Assembly: GCF_034676725.1 (NCBI RefSeq)
Contig: NZ_JAUCBR010000004.1
Location: 2,556,001-2,620,000, forward strand
Source: Denitromonas sp.
GTDB lineage: Bacteria > Pseudomonadota > Gammaproteobacteria > Burkholderiales > Rhodocyclaceae
Direction of reading: 5' to 3'
DNA length: 64,000 bases
Under the pieces are notes generated by a model, which searched no databases, was not told where the DNA came from, and saw only the letters and a list, made by a program, of their open reading frames with translations. This document shows positions 1 through 8,942 of the stretch, piece by piece. The first letter of the stretch is position 1; every line of letters starts with the position of its first letter. The translations under genes were made by a program, and so were the position numbers.

Positions 1-594
1 AAGGATGTGGCCTATCCGCTGGGCTTCGGCGGATTCGTGCTGCTGTCCTACTTCGTCATCACCGGCACCAGCCACGCGGTCAACCTGACCGACGGCCTCG
101 ACGGCCTGGCGATCATGCCGACCGTGATGGTCGCCGGCGCACTGGCCATCTTCGCCTATGTCGCCGGCCACGTTGGTTTCTCGAAGTATCTCGGCGTGCC
201 CTACATCGCCGGTGCCGGCGAACTGGCCGTGTTCTGCGGCGCCATTGCCGGCGCCGGGCTCGGCTTCCTGTGGTTCAACGCCTACCCGGCCGAGGTGTTC
301 ATGGGCGATGTCGGCGCGCTGGCGCTGGGCGCCGCGCTGGGCACGGTGGCCGTGGTGGTGCGCCAGGAGATCGTGCTCTTCATCATGGGCGGCCTGTTCG
401 TGGCCGAGACCCTGTCGGTGATGCTGCAGGTGGTCTACTTCAAGGCCACTGGCGGCAAGCGCATCTTCCGCATGGCGCCCCTGCATCACCACTATGAACT
501 GGGCGGCTGGAAGGAAACGCAGGTGGTGGTTCGCTTCTGGATCATCACCATCATGCTGGTGCTGTTCGGCCTGTTGACGCTGAAACTGCGCTGA
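1..594 (+). CDS. mraY: Phospho-N-acetylmuramoyl-pentapeptide transferase, C-terminal part
   Basis: MraY is the integral membrane enzyme that transfers phospho-MurNAc-pentapeptide to undecaprenyl phosphate, giving lipid I. The gene enters from the left edge in frame 1, so only the last 197 residues are present and the true start lies outside the window. Visible are NLTDGLDGLA near the beginning, FMGDVGALALG, and the histidine-rich MAPLHHHYELGGW loop near the end; all are signatures of this family, and the aspartates in the first two belong to the Mg2+/substrate site. Several hydrophobic helices separate them. It is followed 8 bp later by murD in the usual dcw order. Confidence 0.97.
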   Translation, partial: KDVAYPLGFGGFVLLSYFVITGTSHAVNLTDGLDGLAIMPTVMVAGALAIFAYVAGHVGFSKYLGVPYIAGAGELAVFCGAIAGAGLGFLWFNAYPAEVFMGDVGALALGAALGTVAVVVRQEIVLFIMGGLFVAETLSVMLQVVYFKATGGKRIFRMAPLHHHYELGGWKETQVVVRFWIITIMLVLFGLLTLKLR

Positions 595-602
595 GGAAAA
601 AC

Positions 603-1985
603 ATGGGCATGTGGCAAGGCAAACACGTATTGGTGCTCGGGCTGGGGGAATCCGGCCTGGCCCTGGCGCGCTGGCTGGCGCGCCAGGGGGCATCGGTGCG
701 CGTGGCCGACAGCCGCATGCAGCCGCCGGGGGCGGATGCCCTGCGCACCGCGCTGCCGAACGTGCCCTTGGTCACCGGGCCATTCACGCTCAGCCTGCTC
801 GACGGCGTCGATGTGCTGGCGATCAGCCCCGGGCTCGATCCGCGCCAGCCGATCATTGCCACGGCGTGCGAGCGCGGCATGCCGGTGACCGGTGAAATCC
901 AGCTGTTTGTCGATGCGCTGGCCGAACTCGGTGAGCGCGGACGCTGCCGCCTGGTCGCCATTACCGGCACCAACGGCAAGACCACCACCACCGCACTCAC
1001 CGCGGCGCTGTGTCGTGCCGCCGGCGCCGACGCGGTGGAGGCTGGCAACATCAGCCCGGCGACGCTGGCAGTCCTGCTGGCCCGGCTCGACGCCGGCCAG
1101 CCGCTGCCCGACTGCTGGGTGCTGGAGCTGTCCAGCTTCCAGCTCGAGACCGTCACCGAACTGGGCGCCGACGCCGCCGTGGTGCTCAATATCAGCGACG
1201 ACCATCTCGACCGCTACGATTCGCTCGCCGACTATGCCGCCACCAAGGCGCGCATCTTTGCCGGCGCACGGGTGGCCGTGGCCAACCGCGACGACGTGCG
1301 GGTCGCGGCGATGCTCGGCGATGCGGCCGGCGTCACCTTCGGTCTCGACAAACCCCACCGGGTGGCCGACTACGGCGTCTGCGACGGCCAGCTGGTGCGT
1401 GGCGACGAGGCCTTGATTGCCCTTGACGCGTTGCCCCTGGCCGGCCTGCACAACGCGGCCAATGCGCTGGCCGCGCTGGCGCTGTGCGAGGCAATCGGTC
1501 TGCCGACCGAGCGCCTGCTCGACGGGCTGCGCGGTTTCCGCGGCTTGCCGCACCGGGTCGAGCGCGTCGCCGAGCGCGACGACGGCGTGACCTACTACGA
1601 CGACTCCAAGGGCACCAATGTGGGCGCCACCATCGCCGCGCTGGCCGGCCTGCAGCGTTCGGTGCTGCTGATCGCTGGCGGCGACGGCAAGGGGCAGGAC
1701 TTCACGCCCCTGCGTGCGCCGGTCATCCAGCACGCCCGCGCGGTGATCCTGATCGGCCGCGACGGCCCGCAGATTGCCGCCGCCCTCGAAGGCGCCGGTG
1801 TGCCGGTCGAGTTCGCCAGTGACCTGCCGCGCGCCGTGCTGCGCGCCGACGCGCTGGCCCAGCCCGGCGACGCCGTGCTGCTGTCGCCGGCCTGCGCCAG
1901 CTTCGACATGTTCCGCAACTACGCGCACCGCGCCGATGTGTTTGTCGCGGCGGTGCGTGCCTTGCCGCGAGTGGAGGCCGCATGA
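603..1985 (+). CDS. murD: UDP-N-acetylmuramoyl-L-alanine--D-glutamate ligase
   Basis: Cytoplasmic ATP-dependent ligase that adds D-glutamate to UDP-MurNAc-L-Ala. The 460-residue product has an N-terminal Rossmann-like domain (VLVLGLGESGLALARWL at about 9-25), the Mur-ligase ATP-binding loop TGTNGKTTTTAL at about residues 120-131, and the C-terminal domain with DDSKGTNVGAT. The length is normal for MurD. The ATG at 603 follows a purine-rich GAGGAAAAAC. The stop overlaps the ftsW start as ATGA, which points to translational coupling within the dcw operon. Confidence 0.97.
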   Translation: MGMWQGKHVLVLGLGESGLALARWLARQGASVRVADSRMQPPGADALRTALPNVPLVTGPFTLSLLDGVDVLAISPGLDPRQPIIATACERGMPVTGEIQLFVDALAELGERGRCRLVAITGTNGKTTTTALTAALCRAAGADAVEAGNISPATLAVLLARLDAGQPLPDCWVLELSSFQLETVTELGADAAVVLNISDDHLDRYDSLADYAATKARIFAGARVAVANRDDVRVAAMLGDAAGVTFGLDKPHRVADYGVCDGQLVRGDEALIALDALPLAGLHNAANALAALALCEAIGLPTERLLDGLRGFRGLPHRVERVAERDDGVTYYDDSKGTNVGATIAALAGLQRSVLLIAGGDGKGQDFTPLRAPVIQHARAVILIGRDGPQIAAALEGAGVPVEFASDLPRAVLRADALAQPGDAVLLSPACASFDMFRNYAHRADVFVAAVRALPRVEAA

Positions 1986-3211
1986 AGCTCAGCCTCCCCT
2001 TCGCCCACCTGCTGCCGCGTCGCGGCAATGAACTCCCGGCGGCCCGGCGTGCCGTGCATCGGCTCAGCGCGCCCGCCGTCGCGCCACGCGAACTCGACCC
2101 CATGCTGATCTGGTCGTCCGTGGCCCTGTTGATGATCGGGCTGGTGATGGTCTACTCCTCCTCCATCGCCACCGCCGAAGGCCTGGCCTACACCGGCCAC
2201 CAGAGTACCTACTATCTGGTGCGTCATTCGGTGTTCCTGCTGGTCGGCACGATCATCGGTGCGGTGGCCTTCCAGCTGCCCATGCGCATCTGGCAGCAGA
2301 TGGCGCCGCACCTTTTTCTTGGGGGCATCGTGCTGCTGGTGCTGGTGATCATGCCGGGCATCGGGCGCGAGGTGAATGGCGCCAGCCGCTGGCTGCCGCT
2401 CGGCCCGCTCAACTTCCAGCCGTCCGAGGCGATGAAGCTGTTCGTTGCGCTCTACGCCGCGGACTACACCGTGCGCAAGCTGCCGCACATGCAGAGCTTC
2501 AAGCGCGCCTTCCTGCCGATGGCCGGGGTGGTGCTGCTGGTCGGCTTCCTGCTGCTCAAGGAGCCGGACTTCGGCGCCTTCGTGGTGATCACCGCGATCG
2601 CCTTCGGCATCCTGTTCCTCGGCGGCATCAACGTGCGGGTGTTTGCCCTGCTGGCGGTGGTGGCGGTGATCGGTTTCATGTTGCTGATCTGGCTGTCGCC
2701 CTACCGCCGCGATCGTATCTTCGGCTTCATGGACCCCTTCCAGGACGCTTTCGGCAAGGGCTACCAGCTCTCGCACGCGCTGATCGCCTTCGGTCGCGGC
2801 GAGTGGTTTGGCGTCGGCCTGGGCGCCAGCGTCGAGAAGCTGTTCTACCTGCCCGAGGCGCACACCGATTTCATCCTCGCCATCATCGCCGAGGAGCTCG
2901 GCCTGGTCGGCGTGGTGGTGGTGATCGCGCTGTTTGCCGTGCTGGTCCATCGCGCCTTCGCCATCGGCCGCCAAGCGATCGATCTGGAGCGCTTCTTTGC
3001 CGGCCTGGTCGCGCAGGGCATCGGTCTGTGGATCGGCGTTCAGTCCTTCATCAACATGGGCGTCAACATGGGCCTGCTGCCCACCAAGGGCCTGACCCTG
3101 CCGCTGATGAGCTTCGGCGGATCGGGCATCGTCGCCAACTGCCTGGCGCTGGCCATTCTCCTGCGCATTGACTGGGAAAATCGGCAAATCATGCGCGGAG
3201 GTGGCGCATGA
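1982..3211 (+). CDS. ftsW: SEDS-family septal peptidoglycan glycosyltransferase FtsW
   Basis: Polytopic inner-membrane SEDS glycosyltransferase that polymerises lipid II at the division septum with FtsI. The 409-residue protein has a hydrophilic N-terminal tail of about 40 residues and then roughly ten membrane helices. It carries the SEDS signature PEAHTDFILAIIAEELGLVG near residue 290 and the C-terminal GLTLPLMSFGGSG motif. It starts inside the murD stop (ATGA). Its own last codons and stop form one copy of an 18-bp repeat that recurs at the murG start, so it no longer abuts murG. Confidence 0.96.
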   Translation: MKLSLPFAHLLPRRGNELPAARRAVHRLSAPAVAPRELDPMLIWSSVALLMIGLVMVYSSSIATAEGLAYTGHQSTYYLVRHSVFLLVGTIIGAVAFQLPMRIWQQMAPHLFLGGIVLLVLVIMPGIGREVNGASRWLPLGPLNFQPSEAMKLFVALYAADYTVRKLPHMQSFKRAFLPMAGVVLLVGFLLLKEPDFGAFVVITAIAFGILFLGGINVRVFALLAVVAVIGFMLLIWLSPYRRDRIFGFMDPFQDAFGKGYQLSHALIAFGRGEWFGVGLGASVEKLFYLPEAHTDFILAIIAEELGLVGVVVVIALFAVLVHRAFAIGRQAIDLERFFAGLVAQGIGLWIGVQSFINMGVNMGLLPTKGLTLPLMSFGGSGIVANCLALAILLRIDWENRQIMRGGGA

Positions 3212-3315
3212 CACCGCAGCGCATGATTTGGCGGGATCAAAGGAGCATCGCATCGTGCGCCAGCGCGATGCGGAGCCAAAATCGCGCCAAGCACCTCCGC
3301 GGAGGTGGCGCATGA
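3194..3315 (+). repeat. Insert between ftsW and murG flanked by an 18-bp direct repeat
   Basis: CGCGGAGGTGGCGCATGA occurs at 3194-3211 (end of ftsW including its TGA) and exactly again at 3298-3315 (murG ribosome-binding site plus ATGA). The period is 104 bp. The intervening DNA has nested inverted repeats: GCATCGC (3245-3251) with GCGATGC (3265-3271), and ATTTGGC (3226-3232) with GCCAAAAT (3275-3282). A perfect 16-bp palindrome at 3292-3307 contains the murG Shine-Dalgarno. Removing one copy plus the insert would restore an ftsW/murG ATGA overlap like the neighbouring junctions. This looks like a small mobile or REP-like insertion; its family is unknown to me. Confidence 0.7.
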
Positions 3316-4391
3316 AGACGCTGATGGTCATGGCCGGCGGTACGGGCGGGCATATCTATCCGGGCATCGCGGTGGCCGAGGCGCTGCGCGCCGAGGGCTG
3401 GCGCATTGTCTGGCTGGGCAACGCCGACCGCATGGAAGGGCGTCTGATTCCCGAGCGCGGCTATGAGACGGCGTGGATCCGCTTTGGCGCGCTGCGCGGC
3501 AAGGGCGTGATGGCAAAGCTGCTGCTGCCGCTGAACCTGTTGCGTGGCTTCTGGCAGGCACTGGCGGCCATTCGCCGCACGAAACCCGATGTGGTGCTGG
3601 GCATGGGCGGGTATGTCAGTTTTCCCGGCGGCATGATGGCAGCGCTGACCGGCCGGCCGCTGGTGGTGCATGAGCAGAACTCGGTCGCCGGGCTGGCCAA
3701 CCGGGTGCTGGTGCGGGTGGCCGACGCCATCGTCACCGGCTTTCCCAAGGTCATCCAGGGCAGCCGCTGGCTGGGCAATCCGGTGCGCGCCGACATCGTC
3801 GCGCTGCCGAGCCCGGACGCGCGCTTTGCCGACCGGGACGGTCCGCTGCGCGTGCTGGTGATCGGTGGCAGCCTCGGCGCCAAGGTGCTCAACGACACCG
3901 TGCCGCAGGCGCTGGCCAACATGGCGGAATCGATGCGACCCACCGTGGTCCATCAGGCCGGCGCGAGCCAGATCGACGCCTTGCGCGACGCCTACGCCGC
4001 CGCCGGCATCGCGGGCGACCTGCGGCCCTTTATCGACGACATGGCGGCGGCCTATGCCGACGCCGACGTGGTGATCTGCCGCGCCGGGGCGCTGACCGTG
4101 GCCGAGCTGGCGGCGGCGGGCGTGGCGAGCATCCTGGTGCCGTTGCCGCACGCGGTCGATGACCACCAGACCGGCAACGCCCGCTTCCTGGCCGACCGTG
4201 GCGCCGCCTATCTGCTGCCGCAAAGCGAACTGAGCGCCGAGCGCCTGGCCGGCATCCTGCGCGGGCTGGACCGCCGGCGCCTGCGCGACATGGCCAACGC
4301 CGCCCGCGCCCTGGCACGTCCCAACGCCGCGGCCGAGGTGGCGCAGCTGTGCCGCGAGCTGGCGGGCGAGAAGGAGTCCAAAAAGTCATGA
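3312..4391 (+). CDS. murG: UDP-GlcNAc:lipid I N-acetylglucosaminyltransferase
   Basis: GT28 glycosyltransferase on the inner face of the membrane that converts lipid I to lipid II. The 359-residue product begins MKTLMVMAGGTGGHIYPG, the conserved G-loop that contacts lipid I, and later has GMGGYVSFPGG, HEQNSVAG, VIGGSLGAK and the UDP-GlcNAc-binding segment around CRAGALTVAELAAAG. The reading frame stays open upstream to 3168, but the ATG at 3312 has GGAGG at 3301-3305 and gives the family length. The Shine-Dalgarno lies inside a perfect palindrome, so initiation could be structure-sensitive. The stop overlaps murC as ATGA. Confidence 0.96.
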   Translation: MKTLMVMAGGTGGHIYPGIAVAEALRAEGWRIVWLGNADRMEGRLIPERGYETAWIRFGALRGKGVMAKLLLPLNLLRGFWQALAAIRRTKPDVVLGMGGYVSFPGGMMAALTGRPLVVHEQNSVAGLANRVLVRVADAIVTGFPKVIQGSRWLGNPVRADIVALPSPDARFADRDGPLRVLVIGGSLGAKVLNDTVPQALANMAESMRPTVVHQAGASQIDALRDAYAAAGIAGDLRPFIDDMAAAYADADVVICRAGALTVAELAAAGVASILVPLPHAVDDHQTGNARFLADRGAAYLLPQSELSAERLAGILRGLDRRRLRDMANAARALARPNAAAEVAQLCRELAGEKESKKS

Positions 4392-5785
4392 AACACAAAG
4401 TCAAACACGTGCATTTCGTCGGCATCGGTGGTGCCGGCATGAGCGGCATCGCCGAAGTGCTGCTCAACCAGGGCTTCGCGGTGAGCGGCTCCGATCTGGG
4501 CGAGAGCGCGGCGACGCGCCGCCTGAGCGCGATGGGCGCGCGGGTGATGCGGGGCCATGACGCGGCCCACGCGGCCGACGCCGACGTGGTGGTGGTGTCC
4601 ACCGCCGTCAAGCCCGACAACCCCGAGGTGCGCGCCGCCCGTGTGCGCCAGGTGCCGGTGGTGCCGCGCGCCCAGATGCTGGCCGAGATCATGCGCCTCA
4701 AGCAGGGCGTGGCCATTGCCGGCACCCACGGCAAGACCACCACCACCTCGCTGACCGCCAGCATCCTGGCCGAAGGCGGGCTCGACCCGACCTTCGTCAT
4801 TGGTGGCCGGCTCAACGCCGCCGGCGCCAATGCGCGCCTGGGCAAGGGCGATTTCCTGGTGGCCGAGGCGGACGAGTCCGACGCCTCCTTCCTGCTGCTC
4901 AATCCGGTGATCTCGGTGGTGACCAACATCGACGCCGATCACATGGACACCTACGGCCACGACTTCGCGCGGCTCAAGCAGGCCTTCATCGACTTCCTGC
5001 AGCGCCTGCCCTTCTATGGCGTGGCGGTGCTGTGCGAGGACGACCCGCATGTGCGCTCGATCATGCCGCTGGTGTCCAAGCAGATCGTGCGCTACGGCTT
5101 CTCGCCCAACGCCAACATCCGCGCCGAGAACGTGCGCGCCGAGGCCGGTCGCATGGTCTTCGACGTGCTGCGCATCAACGGCACGGTGTCGCGCCTGCCG
5201 GTCACGCTGAACATGCCGGGCACGCACAACGTCCTCAACGCCCTGGCCGCCATCGCCGTGGCGACCGAGGTGGGGGTGGCTGACGACGCGATCATTCAGG
5301 CGCTGGCCGATTTCAAGGGCGTGGGGCGGCGCTTCCAGCGCTATGGCGACGTGCCCCTGCCCGCGGGCGGCAGCTTCACGCTGGTGGACGACTACGGCCA
5401 CCACCCGGTCGAGATGGCCGCCACCATCGAGGCGGCGCGCGGTGCCTTCCCGGGGCGGCGGCTGGTGCTGGCCTTTCAGCCGCACCGCTACACCCGCACC
5501 CGCGACTGCTTCGAAGACTTCGTCAAGGTGCTGTCCACCGTCGATGCGCTGGTGCTGGCCGAGGTCTATGCCGCCGGCGAGACGCCGGTGGTGGCGGCCG
5601 ATGGTCGCGCGCTGGCGCGGGCGCTGCGGGTGGCGGGGCGGATCGAGCCGGTGTTTGTCGAGCAGATCGAGGACATGAGCAAGACGGTGCTCGACGTGGT
5701 GCAGGACGGCGACGTGGTGCTGACCATGGGCGCCGGCTCCATCGGGGCGGTGCCGGGCCAGCTCGCTGGCGAGGAGGCCGCGTGA
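4388..5785 (+). CDS. murC: UDP-N-acetylmuramate--L-alanine ligase
   Basis: First amino-acid-adding ligase of peptidoglycan precursor synthesis; cytoplasmic and ATP-dependent. The 465-residue product has the MurC Rossmann motif VGIGGAGMSGIAEVL near residue 10, the ATP loop AGTHGKTTTTSL near 112, and DDYGHHPVEMAATIEAAR with FQPHRYTRTRD in the C-terminal domain. The ATG at 4388 overlaps the murG stop and gives the normal length; an in-frame upstream extension to 4349 would run inside murG. Order murG-murC-ddlB is standard for the dcw cluster. Confidence 0.97.
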   Translation: MKHKVKHVHFVGIGGAGMSGIAEVLLNQGFAVSGSDLGESAATRRLSAMGARVMRGHDAAHAADADVVVVSTAVKPDNPEVRAARVRQVPVVPRAQMLAEIMRLKQGVAIAGTHGKTTTTSLTASILAEGGLDPTFVIGGRLNAAGANARLGKGDFLVAEADESDASFLLLNPVISVVTNIDADHMDTYGHDFARLKQAFIDFLQRLPFYGVAVLCEDDPHVRSIMPLVSKQIVRYGFSPNANIRAENVRAEAGRMVFDVLRINGTVSRLPVTLNMPGTHNVLNALAAIAVATEVGVADDAIIQALADFKGVGRRFQRYGDVPLPAGGSFTLVDDYGHHPVEMAATIEAARGAFPGRRLVLAFQPHRYTRTRDCFEDFVKVLSTVDALVLAEVYAAGETPVVAADGRALARALRVAGRIEPVFVEQIEDMSKTVLDVVQDGDVVLTMGAGSIGAVPGQLAGEEAA

Positions 5786-5812
5786 GTGCGCGCGGCGAGC
5801 GGATCAAGAGCA

Positions 5813-6748
5813 ATGACGGAAATGGCTGACGACATGCAGGCGAAATTCGGAAAAGTAGCGGTGTTGATGGGCGGCGCGTCCGCCGAGCGCGAGGTGTCGC
5901 TGATGTCGGGCAAGGCCGTGCTCGCGGCCTTGCAGGGCGCCGGCGTGGATGCGCACGCCTTCGATCCGGCCGACACCGACCTGCATGTGCTCAAGGACGA
6001 GGGCTACGACCGCGCCTTCCTGGCCCTGCATGGCCGCGGCGGCGAAGACGGCACGGTGCAGGGCATGCTCGAGATGCTCGGCATCCCCTACACCGGCAGC
6101 GGCGTGATGGCCTCGGCGCTGTCGATGGACAAGTGGCGCACCAAGCTGGTGTGGCTGGCCGCCGGCCTGCCCACGCCGCGCTTCCACATCATCGACGAGA
6201 CCAGCGACTGGGCCGCCGTGGCGGCCGACCTCGGCCTGCCGATCTTCGTCAAGCCGGTGCATGAAGGCTCGAGCATGGGCGCCACCAAGGTGACCGACGC
6301 CAGCGGGCTGGCCGAGGCCTGGGCGCTGGCCGCGCGCTTCGACACCCTGGTGATCGCCGAAGAATTCATCGATGGCCAGGAGCTGACCATTCCCTTCCTC
6401 GGCGACGAGGTGCTGCCGGTGGTGCGCATCGTGGCGCCGGACGGGAACTACGACTACCAGCACAAATACTTCACCGATGACACGCAGTATTTCTGCCCCA
6501 GCGGCCTGCCCGCGGCGCAGGAGACCGAACTGCAGGCGCTGATGCGGCGCGCCGCGCAGGTGCTGGCCTGCCGTGGCTGGGGCCGGGGCGACCTGATCCT
6601 GACCGCCGAGGGCAAGCCCTATCTGCTCGAGATGAACACCACGCCGGGCATGACCGGCCACTCGCTGGTGCCGATGTCGGCGCGCGTGGCCGGGTATGAC
6701 TTCACCGCCCTGTGCCTGTCGATTCTGGAGAAAGCGCGCCTTGGCTGA
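5813..6748 (+). CDS. ddlB: D-alanine--D-alanine ligase B
   Basis: ATP-grasp enzyme that makes the D-Ala-D-Ala dipeptide added by MurF. Motifs include VLMGGASAEREVSLMSG near the N-terminus, FVKPVHEGSSMGATKV in the ATP-grasp fold, and LEMNTTPGMTGHSLVP near the C-terminus. I take the ATG at 5813 (311 residues, usual family length). Alternatives are GTG 5786 and ATG 5822 or 5834; none has a strong Shine-Dalgarno, so the start is uncertain by up to about 16 codons. The stop overlaps the ftsQ start. Confidence 0.95.
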   Translation: MTEMADDMQAKFGKVAVLMGGASAEREVSLMSGKAVLAALQGAGVDAHAFDPADTDLHVLKDEGYDRAFLALHGRGGEDGTVQGMLEMLGIPYTGSGVMASALSMDKWRTKLVWLAAGLPTPRFHIIDETSDWAAVAADLGLPIFVKPVHEGSSMGATKVTDASGLAEAWALAARFDTLVIAEEFIDGQELTIPFLGDEVLPVVRIVAPDGNYDYQHKYFTDDTQYFCPSGLPAAQETELQALMRRAAQVLACRGWGRGDLILTAEGKPYLLEMNTTPGMTGHSLVPMSARVAGYDFTALCLSILEKARLG

Positions 6749-7568
6749 GATCCGCCCCCGTCCTGCCGTCCGCAAGACCGCCAACCGCGCAGCCGGTGGC
6801 GGGCGGGTGCGCGTGGGCGTGTGGCACCGGCCAGCCGTGCTCAACCTGGTGTCCGACGCGCTGATGCTGGTGGCCACGGCCATGATCGGCTACATGCTGG
6901 TGACCTGGCTGGCGGCACGGCCGACCTTTCAGTTGCGCGAAGTGATGGTGCTCACGCCGCCGGCCCAGGTGTCGTCCGAACAACTGCAGTACGCGGCGCG
7001 CTCGGTAGTGAAGGGCAACTTCTTCACCGTCGATCTGGTCGCCGTGCGCGAAGCCTTCGAGAAGCTGCCGTGGGTGCGCAAGGCCCAGGTGCGGCGCCGC
7101 TGGCCCGACACGCTCGAGGTGCGGCTCGAGGAACACCAGGCGGTGGCCTACTGGACGGTCAACGACAGCGGCGAGACGCGGCTGGTCAACCGCCAGGGCG
7201 AGATCTTCATCGCCGCCAGCAATGCGCACATGCCGGCCTTTGTCGGGCCGGAAGGCTACGCGGGCTACCTGCTGGCCAGCCATGCCCGCTTCTCGGCGCT
7301 GCTCGCGCCGCTGGGGCGCGAACTGGTCGAGCTCGGTCTGTCGGCCCGCGAGGCCTGGCAGCTCACGCTGGATGACGGGCTGGTGATCCGCCTGGGCCGG
7401 GACCGCGAAAAGGCCGGCGTGGAGGCGCGCATCGCCCGTTTCGTCGAGGCCTACCCGAAGGCCCTGGCCAAGGCGCCGATGACCATCGCGGTGGCCGACC
7501 TGCGGTATCCGAACGGTTTTGCCCTCCTGCCGGCGGGCGACAAGAAGTCAGTGGAAAGCAAACAATGA
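6741..7568 (+). CDS. ftsQ: Cell division protein FtsQ
   Basis: Bitopic divisome protein that bridges early and late division proteins with FtsL and FtsB. The 275-residue product has a basic cytoplasmic tail, one membrane helix at about residues 30-55, then a POTRA domain (FQLREVMVLTP... VKGNFFTVDLVAVREAFEKLPWV) and the beta domain. I choose TTG 6741 because GGAGA lies about 10 bases upstream and it overlaps the ddlB stop; the frame is open to 6696 inside ddlB. The stop overlaps ftsA as ATGA. Confidence 0.93.
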   Translation: MAEIRPRPAVRKTANRAAGGGRVRVGVWHRPAVLNLVSDALMLVATAMIGYMLVTWLAARPTFQLREVMVLTPPAQVSSEQLQYAARSVVKGNFFTVDLVAVREAFEKLPWVRKAQVRRRWPDTLEVRLEEHQAVAYWTVNDSGETRLVNRQGEIFIAASNAHMPAFVGPEGYAGYLLASHARFSALLAPLGRELVELGLSAREAWQLTLDDGLVIRLGRDREKAGVEARIARFVEAYPKALAKAPMTIAVADLRYPNGFALLPAGDKKSVESKQ

Positions 7569-8794
7569 GCAAGGAATACAAAGACCTCGTCGTCGGCCTC
7601 GATATCGGCACATCCAAGACCACCTGCATGGTGGCCGAGGTGCGGCCGGACGGGCAGTTCAACGTGATCGGCCTCGGCACCCAGCCATCGAACGGCCTGC
7701 GCCGCGGCGTGGTGGTCAACATCGAGGCCACGGTGGATGCCATCTCCCGGGTGATCCAGGAAGTCGAGCTGATGGCCGACTGCAAGATCGGCGATGTGTA
7801 TACCGGCATCGCCGGCAGCCACATCAAGAGCTTCAACTCGAACGGCATGGTCGCCATCAAGGACAAGGAAGTGTCCACGATGGATGTGGAGCGGGTGATC
7901 GAGGTGGCGCGCGCCATGCCGATTCCGGCCGATCAGCAGATCCTGCACATCCTCACCCAGGAATTCATCATCGACGGCCAGGACGGCGTGCGCGAGCCGA
8001 TCGGCATGAGCGGCGTCAAGCTGGAGGTGAAGGTGCACATCGTCACCGGCGCCGTCTCCGCCGCACAGAACGTGATCAAGTGCGTGCGCCGCTGCGGCCT
8101 GGAGGTGATGGACCTGATCCTGCAGCCGCTGGCCTCGAGCTACGCCACCTTGTCGGAAGACGAGAAGGGCCTGGGTGTGTGTCTGGTCGACATCGGCGGC
8201 GGCACCACCGATCTGGCGGTATTCACGCAAGGCGCGATCCGTCACACGGCCGTGATTCCGGTCGCGGGTGACCAGATCACCAACGATATCGCCATGGCCT
8301 TGCGCACGCCGACCGCCGAGGCCGAGGAGATCAAGATCCGCCACGGCGTGGCGATGAGCTCGCTGGCCGATCCGGCCGAGATGATCGAGGTGCCCGGCGT
8401 GGGCGACCGCAGCGCCCGCAAGCTGTCGCGCCAGGCGCTGGCCGACGTGATCGAGCCGCGGGTGTCGGAGCTGTTCGAGCTGGTGCAGTCGGAGCTGCGT
8501 CGCAGCGGCTACGAGGAGCTGCTCTCGTCCGGCATCGTGCTCACCGGTGGCGCCTCGGTGATGGATGGAATGATCGAGTTGGGCGAAGAAATCTTCCACA
8601 TGCCGGTGCGCATCGGCGCGCCGCAGTATTCCGGGGGTCTGGCCGACGTGGTGTGTCAGCCGCGCTATGCCACCGCAATGGGTTTGATGGTCGAGGCGAT
8701 GGCGCAGCGCCGCCGCGGCATTCAGGCGCGGGAGACACGCAACCTGCGCCAGATGTTCGACCGCATGAAGGGGTGGTTTGAAAGGAATTTCTAG
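7565..8794 (+). CDS. ftsA: Cell division protein FtsA (actin-like membrane tether for FtsZ)
   Basis: Actin-fold ATPase that anchors FtsZ filaments to the membrane and recruits later divisome proteins. The 409-residue product shows the phosphate-binding GLDIGTSKTTCMVAEV near the N-terminus, VDIGGGTTDLAVF in the middle, and GIVLTGGASVMDG in the second phosphate/adenosine region. The last residues (LRQMFDRMKGWFERNF) form the expected amphipathic membrane-targeting helix. The start overlaps the ftsQ stop (ATGA). Confidence 0.97.
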   Translation: MSKEYKDLVVGLDIGTSKTTCMVAEVRPDGQFNVIGLGTQPSNGLRRGVVVNIEATVDAISRVIQEVELMADCKIGDVYTGIAGSHIKSFNSNGMVAIKDKEVSTMDVERVIEVARAMPIPADQQILHILTQEFIIDGQDGVREPIGMSGVKLEVKVHIVTGAVSAAQNVIKCVRRCGLEVMDLILQPLASSYATLSEDEKGLGVCLVDIGGGTTDLAVFTQGAIRHTAVIPVAGDQITNDIAMALRTPTAEAEEIKIRHGVAMSSLADPAEMIEVPGVGDRSARKLSRQALADVIEPRVSELFELVQSELRRSGYEELLSSGIVLTGGASVMDGMIELGEEIFHMPVRIGAPQYSGGLADVVCQPRYATAMGLMVEAMAQRRRGIQARETRNLRQMFDRMKGWFERNF

Positions 8795-8796
8795 GG

Positions 8797-8817
8797 CCTG
8801 CTTTTGGGCAGGGTTTT
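8797..8817 (+). terminator. Weak hairpin followed by T-rich DNA after ftsA
   Basis: CCTGC (8797-8801) pairs with GCAGG (8808-8812) across a six-base loop and is followed by GGTTTTG. The stem is only 5 bp, so at most it is a partial terminator or attenuator separating ftsA from ftsZ. Confidence 0.3.
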
Positions 8818-8839
8818 GTATGAATTTGTAGTTCGTCTG

Positions 8840-8866
8840 TTGCTGTCCGGTATTTAGTTATAGAAT
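8840..8866 (+). promoter_or_regulatory. Candidate ftsZ promoter
   Basis: The 148-bp ftsA-ftsZ gap is distinctly AT-richer than its surroundings. TTGCTG at 8840-8845 and TAGAAT at 8861-8866 are spaced 15 bp, short of the optimal 17, so this is only a candidate. Dedicated ftsZ promoters are common in proteobacteria, which fits the gap. Confidence 0.3.
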
Positions 8867-8942
8867 GCCAAGCTAATACTAGATACCGGGATGCGCGGAC
8901 GAGAAAGTGGCGTTAAAGCCGTTTTTCAAGGAGGCGAGGCAC

